Assembly (NCBI GenBank): GCA_002774555.1
Contig: PEYC01000056.1
Location: 461 to 15,024 of the forward strand
From: Candidatus Nealsonbacteria bacterium CG08_land_8_20_14_0_20_36_22
GTDB lineage: Bacteria; Patescibacteriota; Minisyncoccia; Minisyncoccales; GWA2-38-27
Direction of reading: 5' to 3'
Length of the DNA stretch: 14,564 nt
Shown here: piece by piece, positions 1 to 6,557 of the stretch
Position numbering within the stretch: position 1 is the first letter of the stretch
How the letters are laid out: each line of letters starts with the position of its first letter
Translations under genes and position numbers: made by a program
Notes under the pieces: generated by a model
What the model was told of the DNA's origin: nothing
The model's input: only the letters and a program-made list of their open reading frames with translations
Databases searched by the model: none

Positions 1-561
1 TGTTGGCGTGGGTGTTGGACTTGGCGTGGGTGTAGGTGTAGGTGTGGGAGTTGGTGTGGGAGTTGATGTGGATGGTTGCTGGGAAAAGGATCTTGGCTGC
101 TGTAAGAGTTCATTTAGTTTGGTTCTGGTCATTGGACCTACATAGCCAGTAGCTGGGATATTGTAATTGGCTTGGAATTTAATTACAGCTTCCTTGGTTT
201 TAGTGCCAAAATAATTGGTATTGGTTACGTTGGAAATACAATTTTCAACTGCCAAAACAATTTTCAGATTGACTACATCTTCATCTTTCATCCCAAGGCT
301 GAGATTCTTTGTAAATCTAAAATCTGATGGTATCGTAAGTTGAGCTAAAATACTTTGCAGCTGTTTGATAACTGCCATTATCTCTGCTATCTTTGCCTGA
401 AGCTCTGGGATGGTCATATCTTTGATGGGTTTTGATATAGTTGGGATAGACGGCAGCTCTATATTTCCTAATTCCTGAGCTGATGCTTCTTTAGAAAAAA
501 CAAAACTGAAAGTTATTAAAACTCCTATTGCTATCAGAATAATAATCTTAGAAGTTTTCAT
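1..561 (-). CDS. secreted peptidoglycan-binding-domain protein with Pro/Thr tail (3' end off the window)
   Basis: The frame reads from ATG at 561-559 to the window edge, 187 codons with no stop, so the C-terminus is missing. Residues 1-28 form a signal peptide: basic start, hydrophobic core 6-22, and an Ala-Ser-Ala site before Gln29. Residues 50-76 are a helical, possibly coiled-coil stretch. Residues 84-153 match a peptidoglycan-binding domain of the PG_binding_1 type, with the YFGTKTKEAVIKFQ core at 117-130 and TGYVGPMTRTKLNEL at 138-152. From residue 163 to the edge there is an almost pure Thr-Pro linker. The family binds cell-wall peptidoglycan. I infer an exported, wall-associated protein whose Pro/Thr stalk may link to another module beyond the window. 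No catalytic domain is visible. A promoter-like element lies directly upstream. The gene is transcribed away from the YvlD/secG cluster. Confidence 0.85.
   Translation of the reverse strand, partial: MKTSKIIILIAIGVLITFSFVFSKEASAQELGNIELPSIPTISKPIKDMTIPELQAKIAEIMAVIKQLQSILAQLTIPSDFRFTKNLSLGMKDEDVVNLKIVLAVENCISNVTNTNYFGTKTKEAVIKFQANYNIPATGYVGPMTRTKLNELLQQPRSFSQQPSTSTPTPTPTPTPTPTPSPTPTPT
3..64. repeat. degenerate tandem repeats encoding the Thr-Pro linker
   Basis: The DNA encoding the Pro/Thr tail is internally repetitive. The 12-mer GGTGTGGGAGTT occurs twice in tandem at 41-52 and 53-64. TTGGCGTGGGTGT occurs at 3-15 and again at 21-33, an 18-base period. Every third base is variable, as expected for CCN-ACN codons read on the minus strand. 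Such repeats can change length by slippage. The array probably continues past the left edge. Confidence 0.8.
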
Positions 562-570
562 CTTTATTTT

Positions 571-598
571 ATTTTACCAAAACCTAAAACTATTACAA
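571..598 (-). promoter_or_regulatory. putative promoter for the peptidoglycan-binding protein gene
   Basis: Read on the minus strand there is a TTGTAA -35-like box (598-593), a 16-base spacer, and a TAAAAT -10-like box (576-571) ending 9 bases before the ATG at 561. Transcription starting about 7 bases after the -10 would begin within two or three bases of the start codon. The background is AT-rich, so chance matches are likely. Confidence 0.4.
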
Positions 599-606
599 GC
601 TGCTCC

Positions 607-635
607 TTGTGGAAAAGTTTAATTGATGATATATT
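607..635 (+). promoter_or_regulatory. putative promoter of the YvlD-like/secG cluster
   Basis: TTGTGG at 607-612, a 17-base spacer and TATATT at 630-635. The -10-like box ends only 6 bases before ATG 642, so a start 7 bases downstream falls on the A of the ATG, which predicts a leaderless mRNA. No Shine-Dalgarno sequence is visible upstream of 642. The -35 match is weak. Confidence 0.35.
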
Positions 636-641
636 GTAAAT

Positions 642-1004
642 ATGATGGCTAAATTGCTTTTTCACGTTATTTCTGGAATTTTAGGACTTTTCTTGGCCTC
701 AAGATTTGTGCCGGGCGTGGAATTTAGAGGAGATTATAAAATGCTCTTGCTCATCGGCGGAGCGCTTGGTATTATTAATTTTTTCATCAAGCCAATTTTA
801 AAAACCATTTCCCTGCCAATCAGAATTTTAACTTTAGGATTATTCAGTTTAGTAATAAATATGGCTTTGGTCTGGCTAATAGAAATTCTTTTCCCAAAAG
901 AGCTGGAAATTATTGGTCTCCTGCCTCTTTTTTGGACAACCTTTATAATCTGGGCCCTCAATTTATTTTTCGGTTTATACAATCCTAAGAAAAAACATGT
1001 ATAA
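642..1004 (+). CDS. YvlD / phage holin family 4 membrane protein
   Basis: A 120-residue, very hydrophobic protein with four predicted membrane helices at about 4-22, 34-52, 62-83 and 95-113. The segment from Asn46 to Asn73 carries the family's signature: NFFIKPILKTISLPI followed by RILTLGLFSLVIN. This matches the PF04020 family (called phage_holin_4_2, YvlD-like), which is widespread as a small chromosomal membrane protein of unknown role. The 'holin' name comes from fold similarity, and nothing phage-like surrounds it here. Two adjacent ATGs (642, 645) are possible starts. The 3' end overlaps the secG start by 8 bases, so the two are probably translated from one mRNA. Function is unknown; membrane location is well supported. 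Confidence 0.85.
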   Translation: MMAKLLFHVISGILGLFLASRFVPGVEFRGDYKMLLLIGGALGIINFFIKPILKTISLPIRILTLGLFSLVINMALVWLIEILFPKELEIIGLLPLFWTTFIIWALNLFFGLYNPKKKHV

Positions 1005-1215
1005 TATACTACTAATTGCTCAAATTGTAGTAGCCACTCTTTTAATTGTTTTTATCCTTCTTCAGCAAAGAGGAACTGCTTTGGGTTCGGCTTTTGGAGG
1101 CGAAGGGGGCGGCTTTTACGCTACCCGGCGGGGACTGCAGAAAAAAATCTTCTGGCTAACCATCATCTGCGGAGTCCTCTTCATTATCTTAGCTTTAGCC
1201 AATCTTGTTATTTAA
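997..1215 (+). CDS. secG: preprotein translocase subunit SecG
   Basis: A 72-residue protein with two transmembrane helices (about 3-21 and 51-70). Between them is the SecG hallmark loop: LQQRG at 22-26, then a Gly-rich stretch with FGG at 33-35 and a basic patch YATRRGLQKK. Size and architecture fit SecG, the small accessory subunit of the SecYEG channel that assists SecA-driven protein export. The start ATG lies inside the end of the upstream membrane-protein gene (8-base overlap), and the next gene starts three bases after the stop, so secG is in the middle of a tight operon. Export clients are plausible next door: the solute-binding protein and the divergently encoded peptidoglycan-binding protein both carry N-terminal export or membrane signals. 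Confidence 0.93.
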   Translation: MYNILLIAQIVVATLLIVFILLQQRGTALGSAFGGEGGGFYATRRGLQKKIFWLTIICGVLFIILALANLVI

Positions 1216-1218
1216 TTA

Positions 1219-3111
1219 ATGTCTACTAAATGGCCGGCTAGGTCTCAATGGAAACATTTTTTTAATGTCTTAAGCAAAAAAGAAAAAATTGCTTTTCTCG
1301 GTTTTTTTGTTTTGACCCTTGTTTCCTCTGTTTTTCTTTTAATCAATTTTTACTTCAAAAACACTGAAATAGCGCCAGCCAAAGGAGGAACCTATATTGA
1401 GGGATTGGTTGGCCAACCAAGATTTATTAATCCTGTCTATGCCAATTCTGATGTTGACCGAGATATGGTCCAGCTTACTTTCTCCGGTCTAATGAAGTAC
1501 GACAAAAATCTTCAGATAGTTCCTGATTTAGCTAAGAACTATACTATTGAAGAAGAGGGAAAGGTTTACACTTTTTATCTCAAGGAAAATCTCCTCTGGC
1601 AGGATAAAAATCCTCTTACTGCCGACGATATAATCTTTACTATTAAAACAATTCAAAATCCTGATTTTAATAGCCCGTGCCGGGCAAATTGGGTAGGAGT
1701 GGAGATTGAAAAAATTGACGACTTAACAGTTAGGTTTAAATTAAAAAAACCCTACAGCGCCTTTTTAGAAAATGCTACTATTAAAATTTTACCGCAACAT
1801 ATCTGGCAGAATATCCTGTTGGAAAACTTCCCTTTAGAGCCTTATAATCTTGAGCCTGTTGGTTCCGGACCCTACAAAGTAAAAAATATCCAAAAAAAGA
1901 AAGATGGTCAAATAACGTCTTTAACTCTAAATAGAAATCCCTTTTATTTTGGAAAAACCCCTTATATTTCTGAAATCAAGGTTTTGTTTTTTAATAATGA
2001 AGAGGAATTAATCAAAGAAGCTCAACGAGAAAAAATTAAAGGACTGGGCTTAAGTTCTTTGATAGAATTAAACGAGAATTGGCAAAATTATCTATTTTCT
2101 TTTCCAAGATATTTCGCCGTGTTTTTCAATCAAGAAAAATCAAAAACCCTATCTTATAAAGAAGTACGGCTGGCTTTAAATTATGGAACCAATAAAGAAG
2201 AATTTGGCGAAAAAATTATCCACTCCCCTATCTTGCCGGAGATTTATGGATTTGAATCACCGTCTAAAATTTACGAATTTAATATAGAAAAAGCTAAACA
2301 AATTTTAGAAGAAGCTGGATTTAAAGATGAAGACCAAGATGGCCTGAGAGAAAAAATTATTAAAAAAGAACCTGCTTTCCAGTTTAAAAATTTATTAACA
2401 ATCGGCTCTAAAGGAAAAGAGGTGACAGAACTTCAAAAATGTTTAGAAGGAGAAGTAACCGGATATTTTGGAACAAAAACAAAAGCAGCAGTCCTTAAAT
2501 TCCAAGAAAAATATAATATAGAGACCACTGGAACAGTAGGTAAAAACACTAGAGGGAAATTAAATGAAATATGCTTCGGAGAACCGGAAGAAGTTTTACC
2601 ATTAAGTTTTTCTTTGGTAACCGCAGGCCAAACACAGATGGTAAAAACGGCAGAACTTTTAAAAGAACAATGGAAGGCCTTGGGAGTAGAAGTTAAAATT
2701 GAAAAATATCCTCTTTCTCAACTTGAACAGGACTTTATTAAAACAAGAAATTATGAAATATTATTATTTGGAGAGGTCTTGGGAGCTATCCCTGACCCTT
2801 TCCCTTTCTGGCATTCCTCCCAGAAAAAAGACCCGGGATTAAACTTGTCTCTTTATGACAACAAAAAAGCAGATGATTTATTGGAAGAAAGCAGAAAATC
2901 TTCAAACGCCGAGGACCGAGCCAAAAAGTTGATTTCTTTTCAGAATATCTTAATTGAAGATGCTCCAGCCGTGTTTTTATATAATCCGGTTTATCTATAT
3001 TCTATCTCTCAAGAAATAAAAAGGGTTGAAGCAGGCAAAATTATTGACCCCTCAAAACGCTTTATAGGCATTGAAAATTGGTATATAAAAACTCGAAGGG
3101 CATGGAAATAA
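1219..3111 (+). CDS. membrane-anchored peptide-type ABC solute-binding protein (SBP family 5) with nested peptidoglycan-binding domain
   Basis: 630 residues. A basic N-terminus and one membrane helix at about 25-46 suggest a signal anchor; no lipobox is seen. From residue 57 the sequence follows the family 5 (OppA/DppA-like) fold: GQPRFINPVYANSDVD at 65-80, an FSGLMKYD segment, DLAKNY, and an EAGFKDEDQDGLREK stretch ending near 379. There the family fold is interrupted by a peptidoglycan-binding domain (about 390-453, core YFGTKTKAAVLKFQ at 416-429). The binding-protein fold then resumes at LPLSFSLVT (460-468) and runs to the end. Family 5 proteins deliver peptides or similar ligands to ABC importers, but no permease or ATPase gene is visible here. 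The nested domain could hold the receptor at the cell wall. The gene follows secG by 3 bases and overlaps pgi. Confidence 0.88.
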   Translation: MSTKWPARSQWKHFFNVLSKKEKIAFLGFFVLTLVSSVFLLINFYFKNTEIAPAKGGTYIEGLVGQPRFINPVYANSDVDRDMVQLTFSGLMKYDKNLQIVPDLAKNYTIEEEGKVYTFYLKENLLWQDKNPLTADDIIFTIKTIQNPDFNSPCRANWVGVEIEKIDDLTVRFKLKKPYSAFLENATIKILPQHIWQNILLENFPLEPYNLEPVGSGPYKVKNIQKKKDGQITSLTLNRNPFYFGKTPYISEIKVLFFNNEEELIKEAQREKIKGLGLSSLIELNENWQNYLFSFPRYFAVFFNQEKSKTLSYKEVRLALNYGTNKEEFGEKIIHSPILPEIYGFESPSKIYEFNIEKAKQILEEAGFKDEDQDGLREKIIKKEPAFQFKNLLTIGSKGKEVTELQKCLEGEVTGYFGTKTKAAVLKFQEKYNIETTGTVGKNTRGKLNEICFGEPEEVLPLSFSLVTAGQTQMVKTAELLKEQWKALGVEVKIEKYPLSQLEQDFIKTRNYEILLFGEVLGAIPDPFPFWHSSQKKDPGLNLSLYDNKKADDLLEESRKSSNAEDRAKKLISFQNILIEDAPAVFLYNPVYLYSISQEIKRVEAGKIIDPSKRFIGIENWYIKTRRAWK

Positions 3112-3692
3112 GATATTTATACGATATGAAAGAGGTTATCTATGACAGAAAATGGCTAAGAACAGCCCCTAATTTGGAGTTATATTATATGTATAGAGGC
3201 CTAAAAGAAAAAAACGGTTTGAGATATGATATTACTATAATTCCTGCTAAAATGGTTGGCAAAGAGTTTGTTAAAACAAAAGGTCACGAGCATATTGGAA
3301 AATACGGAGAGGTCTATGTTGTTTTGGAAGGCGAGGCGATTTATTTAATGCAAAAAAGAGAAAAAGATATTATTAAAGATGTTTATGCTGTAAAAGCCAA
3401 AAAGAATGATATTGTTGTTATATTGCCTGACTATGGCCATGTTACTATCAACCCTTGGCAAAAAGCTCTGAAAATGGCAAATTGGATGGCAAAAGAAGTA
3501 AAAAGCGATTATAAACCCATTCAAAAAATGCAAGGCGCCTGCTACTTCGCTGTCGCTCAGAAATCAGAGAGCAAAGAGCAAAGTGCAAAATTAAAATGGA
3601 TAAAAAACAAAAACTACAAAAAAGTGCCAAAACTCCGATTTGAAAAACCCTTAAAATCAATGCCAAAAAATTTAGATTTCTTGAAAGGTTAA
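3102..3692 (+). CDS. pgiA: cupin-type (archaeal-type) glucose-6-phosphate isomerase
   Basis: 196 residues. The cupin motif TKGHEHIGKYGEVYVVLEGEA (59-79) and PDYGHVTINP (109-118) supply His62, His64, Glu70 and His113, the metal ligands expected of archaeal-type phosphoglucose isomerases such as that of Pyrococcus (PF06560). The enzyme interconverts glucose-6-phosphate and fructose-6-phosphate in the cytosol. I chose ATG 3102 because the residues after it (RYLYDM...YDRKWL) align with the family's N-terminal RRLSDM...DERAW pattern. ATG 3078 would add eight residues and overlap the upstream gene more. At 3102 the overlap with the upstream stop is 10 bases. Residues about 152-163 look like an insertion before the conserved WIKNKNYKKVPKLRF tail and coincide with repeat-like DNA. 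The stop codon abuts the tRNA. Confidence 0.85.
   Translation: MEIRYLYDMKEVIYDRKWLRTAPNLELYYMYRGLKEKNGLRYDITIIPAKMVGKEFVKTKGHEHIGKYGEVYVVLEGEAIYLMQKREKDIIKDVYAVKAKKNDIVVILPDYGHVTINPWQKALKMANWMAKEVKSDYKPIQKMQGACYFAVAQKSESKEQSAKLKWIKNKNYKKVPKLRFEKPLKSMPKNLDFLKG
3558..3597. repeat. possible repeat fragment inside the pgi coding sequence
   Basis: This stretch reads as short A-rich iterations (GAGAGCAAAGAGCAAAGTGC followed by AAAATTAAAATG). In style it resembles the AT-rich intergenic elements at 5455-5579 and 9653-9750. It encodes a low-complexity Ser/Glu/Lys segment located just where related isomerases would run directly into their conserved C-terminal tail. Calling it a repeat insertion is an inference. 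Confidence 0.35.
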
Positions 3693-3775
3693 GCGGGTAT
3701 GGCGGAACAGAAGACGCACTAGGTTCAGGACCTAGCAGGAGCAATCCTATGGAGGTGCAAATCCTCCTACCCGCA
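3693..3775 (+). tRNA. tRNA-Leu (anticodon CAG)
   Basis: An 83-base class II tRNA. The acceptor stem GCGGGTA/TACCCGC (3693-3699 with 3768-3774) pairs fully, with A3775 as discriminator and no encoded CCA. D stem: GCG 3702-3704 with CGC 3715-3717. Anticodon stem: CTAGG 3719-3723 with CCTAG 3731-3735; loop TTCAGGA puts CAG at 3726-3728. Long variable arm: AGGA 3737-3740 with TCCT 3745-3748, closed by a GCAA loop. T stem: GGAGG 3751-3755 with CCTCC 3763-3767. The T loop reads TGCAAAT, where TTC is nearly universal, and the D loop lacks the usual GG pair. The gene starts on the base after the pgi stop and ends one base before the rnj start codon, so it must be cut out of a longer transcript or started from within pgi. 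Confidence 0.93.
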
Positions 3776-3776
3776 C

Positions 3777-5453
3777 ATGAAAAAACAACAAAATCTACGA
3801 ATAATTCCTTTGGGAGGATGCGAAGAGGTTGGGAGAAATATGACTGTTTTTGAGTATGAAAAAGATATTGTCATCTTAGATATGGGTTTGCAATTCCCTG
3901 AAGAAGATATGCCCGGCATTGACTATGTAATTCCCAATATTGAATATTTAAGAGGCAAGGAAAAAAATATCCAAGGCATTATTTTTTCTCACGGCCATTT
4001 AGACCATATAGGAGCAGCTCCCATCTTACTAAGAAAACTCGGCAATCCTCTTATTATAGGAAGACCCTTAACAATAGAGATGATTAAACGTCGCCAGGAA
4101 GATTTCAGCAAAGGGGGTTCAAAAATGCTTAAAACTATTTATATCAATAATATCCAAGAAAAAATCCATCTCGGCTCTTTCGTTATATCTTTCTTCCAAG
4201 TAGACCACGCAATCATGGATGCCGTTGGCACAATAATAGAAACGCCAGTCGCAACGATCGTTCATCCAGGCGATTGGATGATTGAACACGGACCCGTAGG
4301 AAGAGATGCAATAAAATATACACATCTGGCAAGATTAAAAAAACCTACAATTTTAATGCTGGAAAGCTTAGGCGCTATTAACTCTGAAAAACCTGTAACA
4401 GAAAAGCAAATGCTTAATAATCTTTATAATCTAATTGATTCGGCCCCAGGAAGAACAATCATAGCTACTTTCTCGTCCCAACTGCAAAGGATAAAACAAA
4501 TTTTGGAGTATGCTTCGGGAATCGGAAAAAAAGTGGCACTTGACGGATTTTCTATGAAATTAAATGTGGAAATAGCAAAAAAATTAGGATATATCAAACC
4601 AGTAAAAGGAACTATAATCCCAATAGATAAAATTAATAATTATCCCGAAAATAAAGTTATTATAATATGCACCGGGGCCCAAGGTGAAGAAATGTCTGTC
4701 CTTTCAAGAATTGTCACTGGAAATCATCGCTTTATAATTCTTAAAAAAAAGGACACTGTTATTTTTTCCTCATCAATAATCCCTGGAAACGAAAGAACGG
4801 TTCAGCGACTCAAAGATAATATTTACCGCCTTTCCGACAATGTCTTCCACAGTGAAATAATGGATGTACATATTTCCGGACACAGCAACATATTTGATAT
4901 AAAAGAAATTTTAAGACAGATCAAGCCAACTTATTTTATTCCGGTTTACGCCAATCATTTTATACTAAAAGAAGCTGCTAAAATAGCTTATAATATGGGA
5001 TTCCCAAAAGCTCGGGTGTTTATTCCTGACAATGGTTCAATCATTCAAGTTTTCGAAAACAACGTTAAAATACTTAAAGAAAAAGTTCCGACAAATTATG
5101 TTTTTGTTGACGGCTTGGGCGTCGGAGATATTGGAGAGGTTGTTTTAAGAGACCGCCAAATGCTGGCAAAAGATGGAATGTTTGTTATAGTGGCAGTTGT
5201 GGATAGACAGACTGGTCAAGTCAAAGGTTCTCCTGATATAATATCAAGAGGATTCATATATTTAAAAGAGTCAAAAGAACTACTTAGCCAAACTAGAAAA
5301 AAAGTAATCAATATTGTAAATAGAGCTACAGGAAGCGGCCAAGCAGTTAACTGGGCTTATGTTAAAGACGAAATTAGAAATAAAATTGGCCAATTCCTTT
5401 TCTCTAAAACCGAAAGAAGGCCGATAATATTGCCAGTAGTTATTGAAGTATAA
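3777..5453 (+). CDS. rnj: ribonuclease J-type metallo-beta-lactamase/beta-CASP RNase
   Basis: 558 residues, the normal length for RNase J, an exo-/endoribonuclease of mRNA decay and rRNA maturation. The metallo-beta-lactamase part has SHGHLDH (71-77: His72, His74, Asp76, His77), His144 and Asp166 (HPGDW). The beta-CASP part has ATFSSQLQRI (230-239), DGFSM (256-260), CTGAQGEEMSVLSRI (298-312) and VHISGH (364-369). A C-terminal domain follows to the end. Two deviations stand out. The usual PVHGE motif reads PVYAN, so Tyr391 replaces the metal-binding His (His390 in B. subtilis RNase J1; the same 22-residue distance from the SGH His). The usual DSTN motif reads ESLG at 196-199. The ATG is one base past tRNA-Leu. 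Start MKKQQNLRIIPLGG fits the family. Activity is uncertain. Confidence 0.9.
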   Translation: MKKQQNLRIIPLGGCEEVGRNMTVFEYEKDIVILDMGLQFPEEDMPGIDYVIPNIEYLRGKEKNIQGIIFSHGHLDHIGAAPILLRKLGNPLIIGRPLTIEMIKRRQEDFSKGGSKMLKTIYINNIQEKIHLGSFVISFFQVDHAIMDAVGTIIETPVATIVHPGDWMIEHGPVGRDAIKYTHLARLKKPTILMLESLGAINSEKPVTEKQMLNNLYNLIDSAPGRTIIATFSSQLQRIKQILEYASGIGKKVALDGFSMKLNVEIAKKLGYIKPVKGTIIPIDKINNYPENKVIIICTGAQGEEMSVLSRIVTGNHRFIILKKKDTVIFSSSIIPGNERTVQRLKDNIYRLSDNVFHSEIMDVHISGHSNIFDIKEILRQIKPTYFIPVYANHFILKEAAKIAYNMGFPKARVFIPDNGSIIQVFENNVKILKEKVPTNYVFVDGLGVGDIGEVVLRDRQMLAKDGMFVIVAVVDRQTGQVKGSPDIISRGFIYLKESKELLSQTRKKVINIVNRATGSGQAVNWAYVKDEIRNKIGQFLFSKTERRPIILPVVIEV

Positions 5454-5454
5454 A

Positions 5455-5579
5455 AGAAAATCAAAAATCAAAAATCAAAATGTAAAATTACAATTTAAAA
5501 TCCAAAATGATTAAATAATTTTTAATTTTGAACTTTCATTTTGATATTTGCATTTTGCATTTTGAATTTAAAACAAGCT
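5455..5579. repeat. AT-rich intergenic repeat with inverted halves
   Basis: The rnj-trpS gap holds short iterations: the left half repeats TCAAAAA and CAAAATG-like units; the right half repeats their complements (CATTTTG, GCATTTTGCATTTTGAA). The junction near 5503-5530 can fold, with CAAAATGATTAAA facing TTTAATTTTG across a short loop. A similar style of element lies between ssb and rpsR. It could act as a weak terminator after rnj or be an inserted repeat. It supplies a spurious upstream start (5541) for trpS. I see no convincing trpS promoter in it. Confidence 0.6.
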
Positions 5580-6557
5580 ATGCGAGTTTTAAGCGGCATA
5601 CAGCCAACAGGCCAAATTCATATAGGAAATTATTTGGGGGCTATTAAGCAATGGCTTTTGCTCCAAGAAAAAAATGAGTGTTTCTTTTTTATTGCTGACT
5701 TACACTCTTTGACTATTCCCTACCAACCCGAAAACCTCCAAAAAAACATCCTAGAAACTGCTATCGTCTATCTAGCAGCCGGCATTAACCCTGAAAAAAG
5801 TATTTTTTTTGTCCAGTCAGACATTAAAGAACACACTGAACTCTGCTGGCTTTTAAACACTGTTGCTCCGATTGGAGACCTGGAAAGAATGACCCAATAT
5901 AAAGAAAAATCCAGACAATTCAAAAAAAATATTAATGCCGGCCTTTTGGTTTATCCTGTTTTGCAGGCAGCTGACATTTTGCTTTACAAAACAGAAGGAG
6001 TGCCAGTTGGTAAAGACCAAGTTCAACATATTGAACTTGCCAGGACAATTGCCAGAAAATTCAATCAAAGATTCGGCAAAACCTTTGTTGAACCAAAAGC
6101 TGTGCTTGCAAAAATGGGAGCGAAAATTATGTCTTTGAATAATCCAAAGCAAAAAATGTCAAAATCCCTAGAGTCTCAAAGCTATATTTCCCTTTTTGAA
6201 GAACCCGGAGAAATTAAAAGAAAAGTAATGTCAGCTGTTACAGATACTGGAAAACAAATAAAATATAATCCCGGCAAAAAACCAGGAATTTCTAATCTTT
6301 TAATAATTTACAGCTTATTTAGTGAAAAACCAATCAAAGAGGTAGAAAAAATTTTCAAAGGAAAAGGTTACGCCCAATTCAAAAAATCTTTAGCTGAACT
6401 TTTGATAAACTCTTTAGAACCTTTCCGTAAAAAAAGAAAAGAACTTCTCTCAAGGGAAGTCTACGTCCGAGAAACTTTAAAATTAGGAGCCAAGAGAGCC
6501 AGAGCAATTGCTGAAAGCACAATGCATGATGTCCGCCAAAAAATCGGCCTAGCTTAG
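5580..6557 (+). CDS. trpS: tryptophanyl-tRNA synthetase
   Basis: 325 residues, a class I aminoacyl-tRNA synthetase that charges tRNA-Trp. Start ATG 5580 gives MRVLSGIQPTGQIHIGNYLG, the canonical N-terminus with the HIGH-type signature HIGN at 14-17. The extra 13 residues from the upstream frame are encoded by the AT repeat and were excluded. KMSKS is intact at 192-196. PVLQAADILLY (126-136) carries Asp132, which in the Bacillus enzyme contacts the tryptophan indole; the neighbouring Met of that motif is Gln129 here. SRQFKKNINAGLLVYP and DQVQHIELAR are also family-typical. The C-terminal anticodon-binding helices are present, so the protein is full length. No tryptophan-responsive leader or T-box is visible upstream. 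Its stop overlaps the stop of the convergent mutase gene. Confidence 0.95.
   Translation: MRVLSGIQPTGQIHIGNYLGAIKQWLLLQEKNECFFFIADLHSLTIPYQPENLQKNILETAIVYLAAGINPEKSIFFVQSDIKEHTELCWLLNTVAPIGDLERMTQYKEKSRQFKKNINAGLLVYPVLQAADILLYKTEGVPVGKDQVQHIELARTIARKFNQRFGKTFVEPKAVLAKMGAKIMSLNNPKQKMSKSLESQSYISLFEEPGEIKRKVMSAVTDTGKQIKYNPGKKPGISNLLIIYSLFSEKPIKEVEKIFKGKGYAQFKKSLAELLINSLEPFRKKRKELLSREVYVRETLKLGAKRARAIAESTMHDVRQKIGLA

Noticed and set aside
642..1004. Phage holin as evidence for a prophage
   Set aside because: The PF04020 family is a common chromosomal membrane protein and no phage genes surround it.
3078..3101. Earlier ATG for the cupin isomerase
   Set aside because: It would increase overlap with the upstream gene and adds residues not expected from family alignment.
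3448..3744. 98-codon minus-strand ORF across the end of pgi and the tRNA
   Set aside because: It is antisense to a clear gene and a tRNA, with low-complexity composition and no family resemblance.
5541..5579. Upstream in-frame start for trpS adding 13 residues
   Set aside because: The extra residues are encoded by the AT-rich repeat and TrpRS proteins begin at the MRVLSGIQPTG equivalent.
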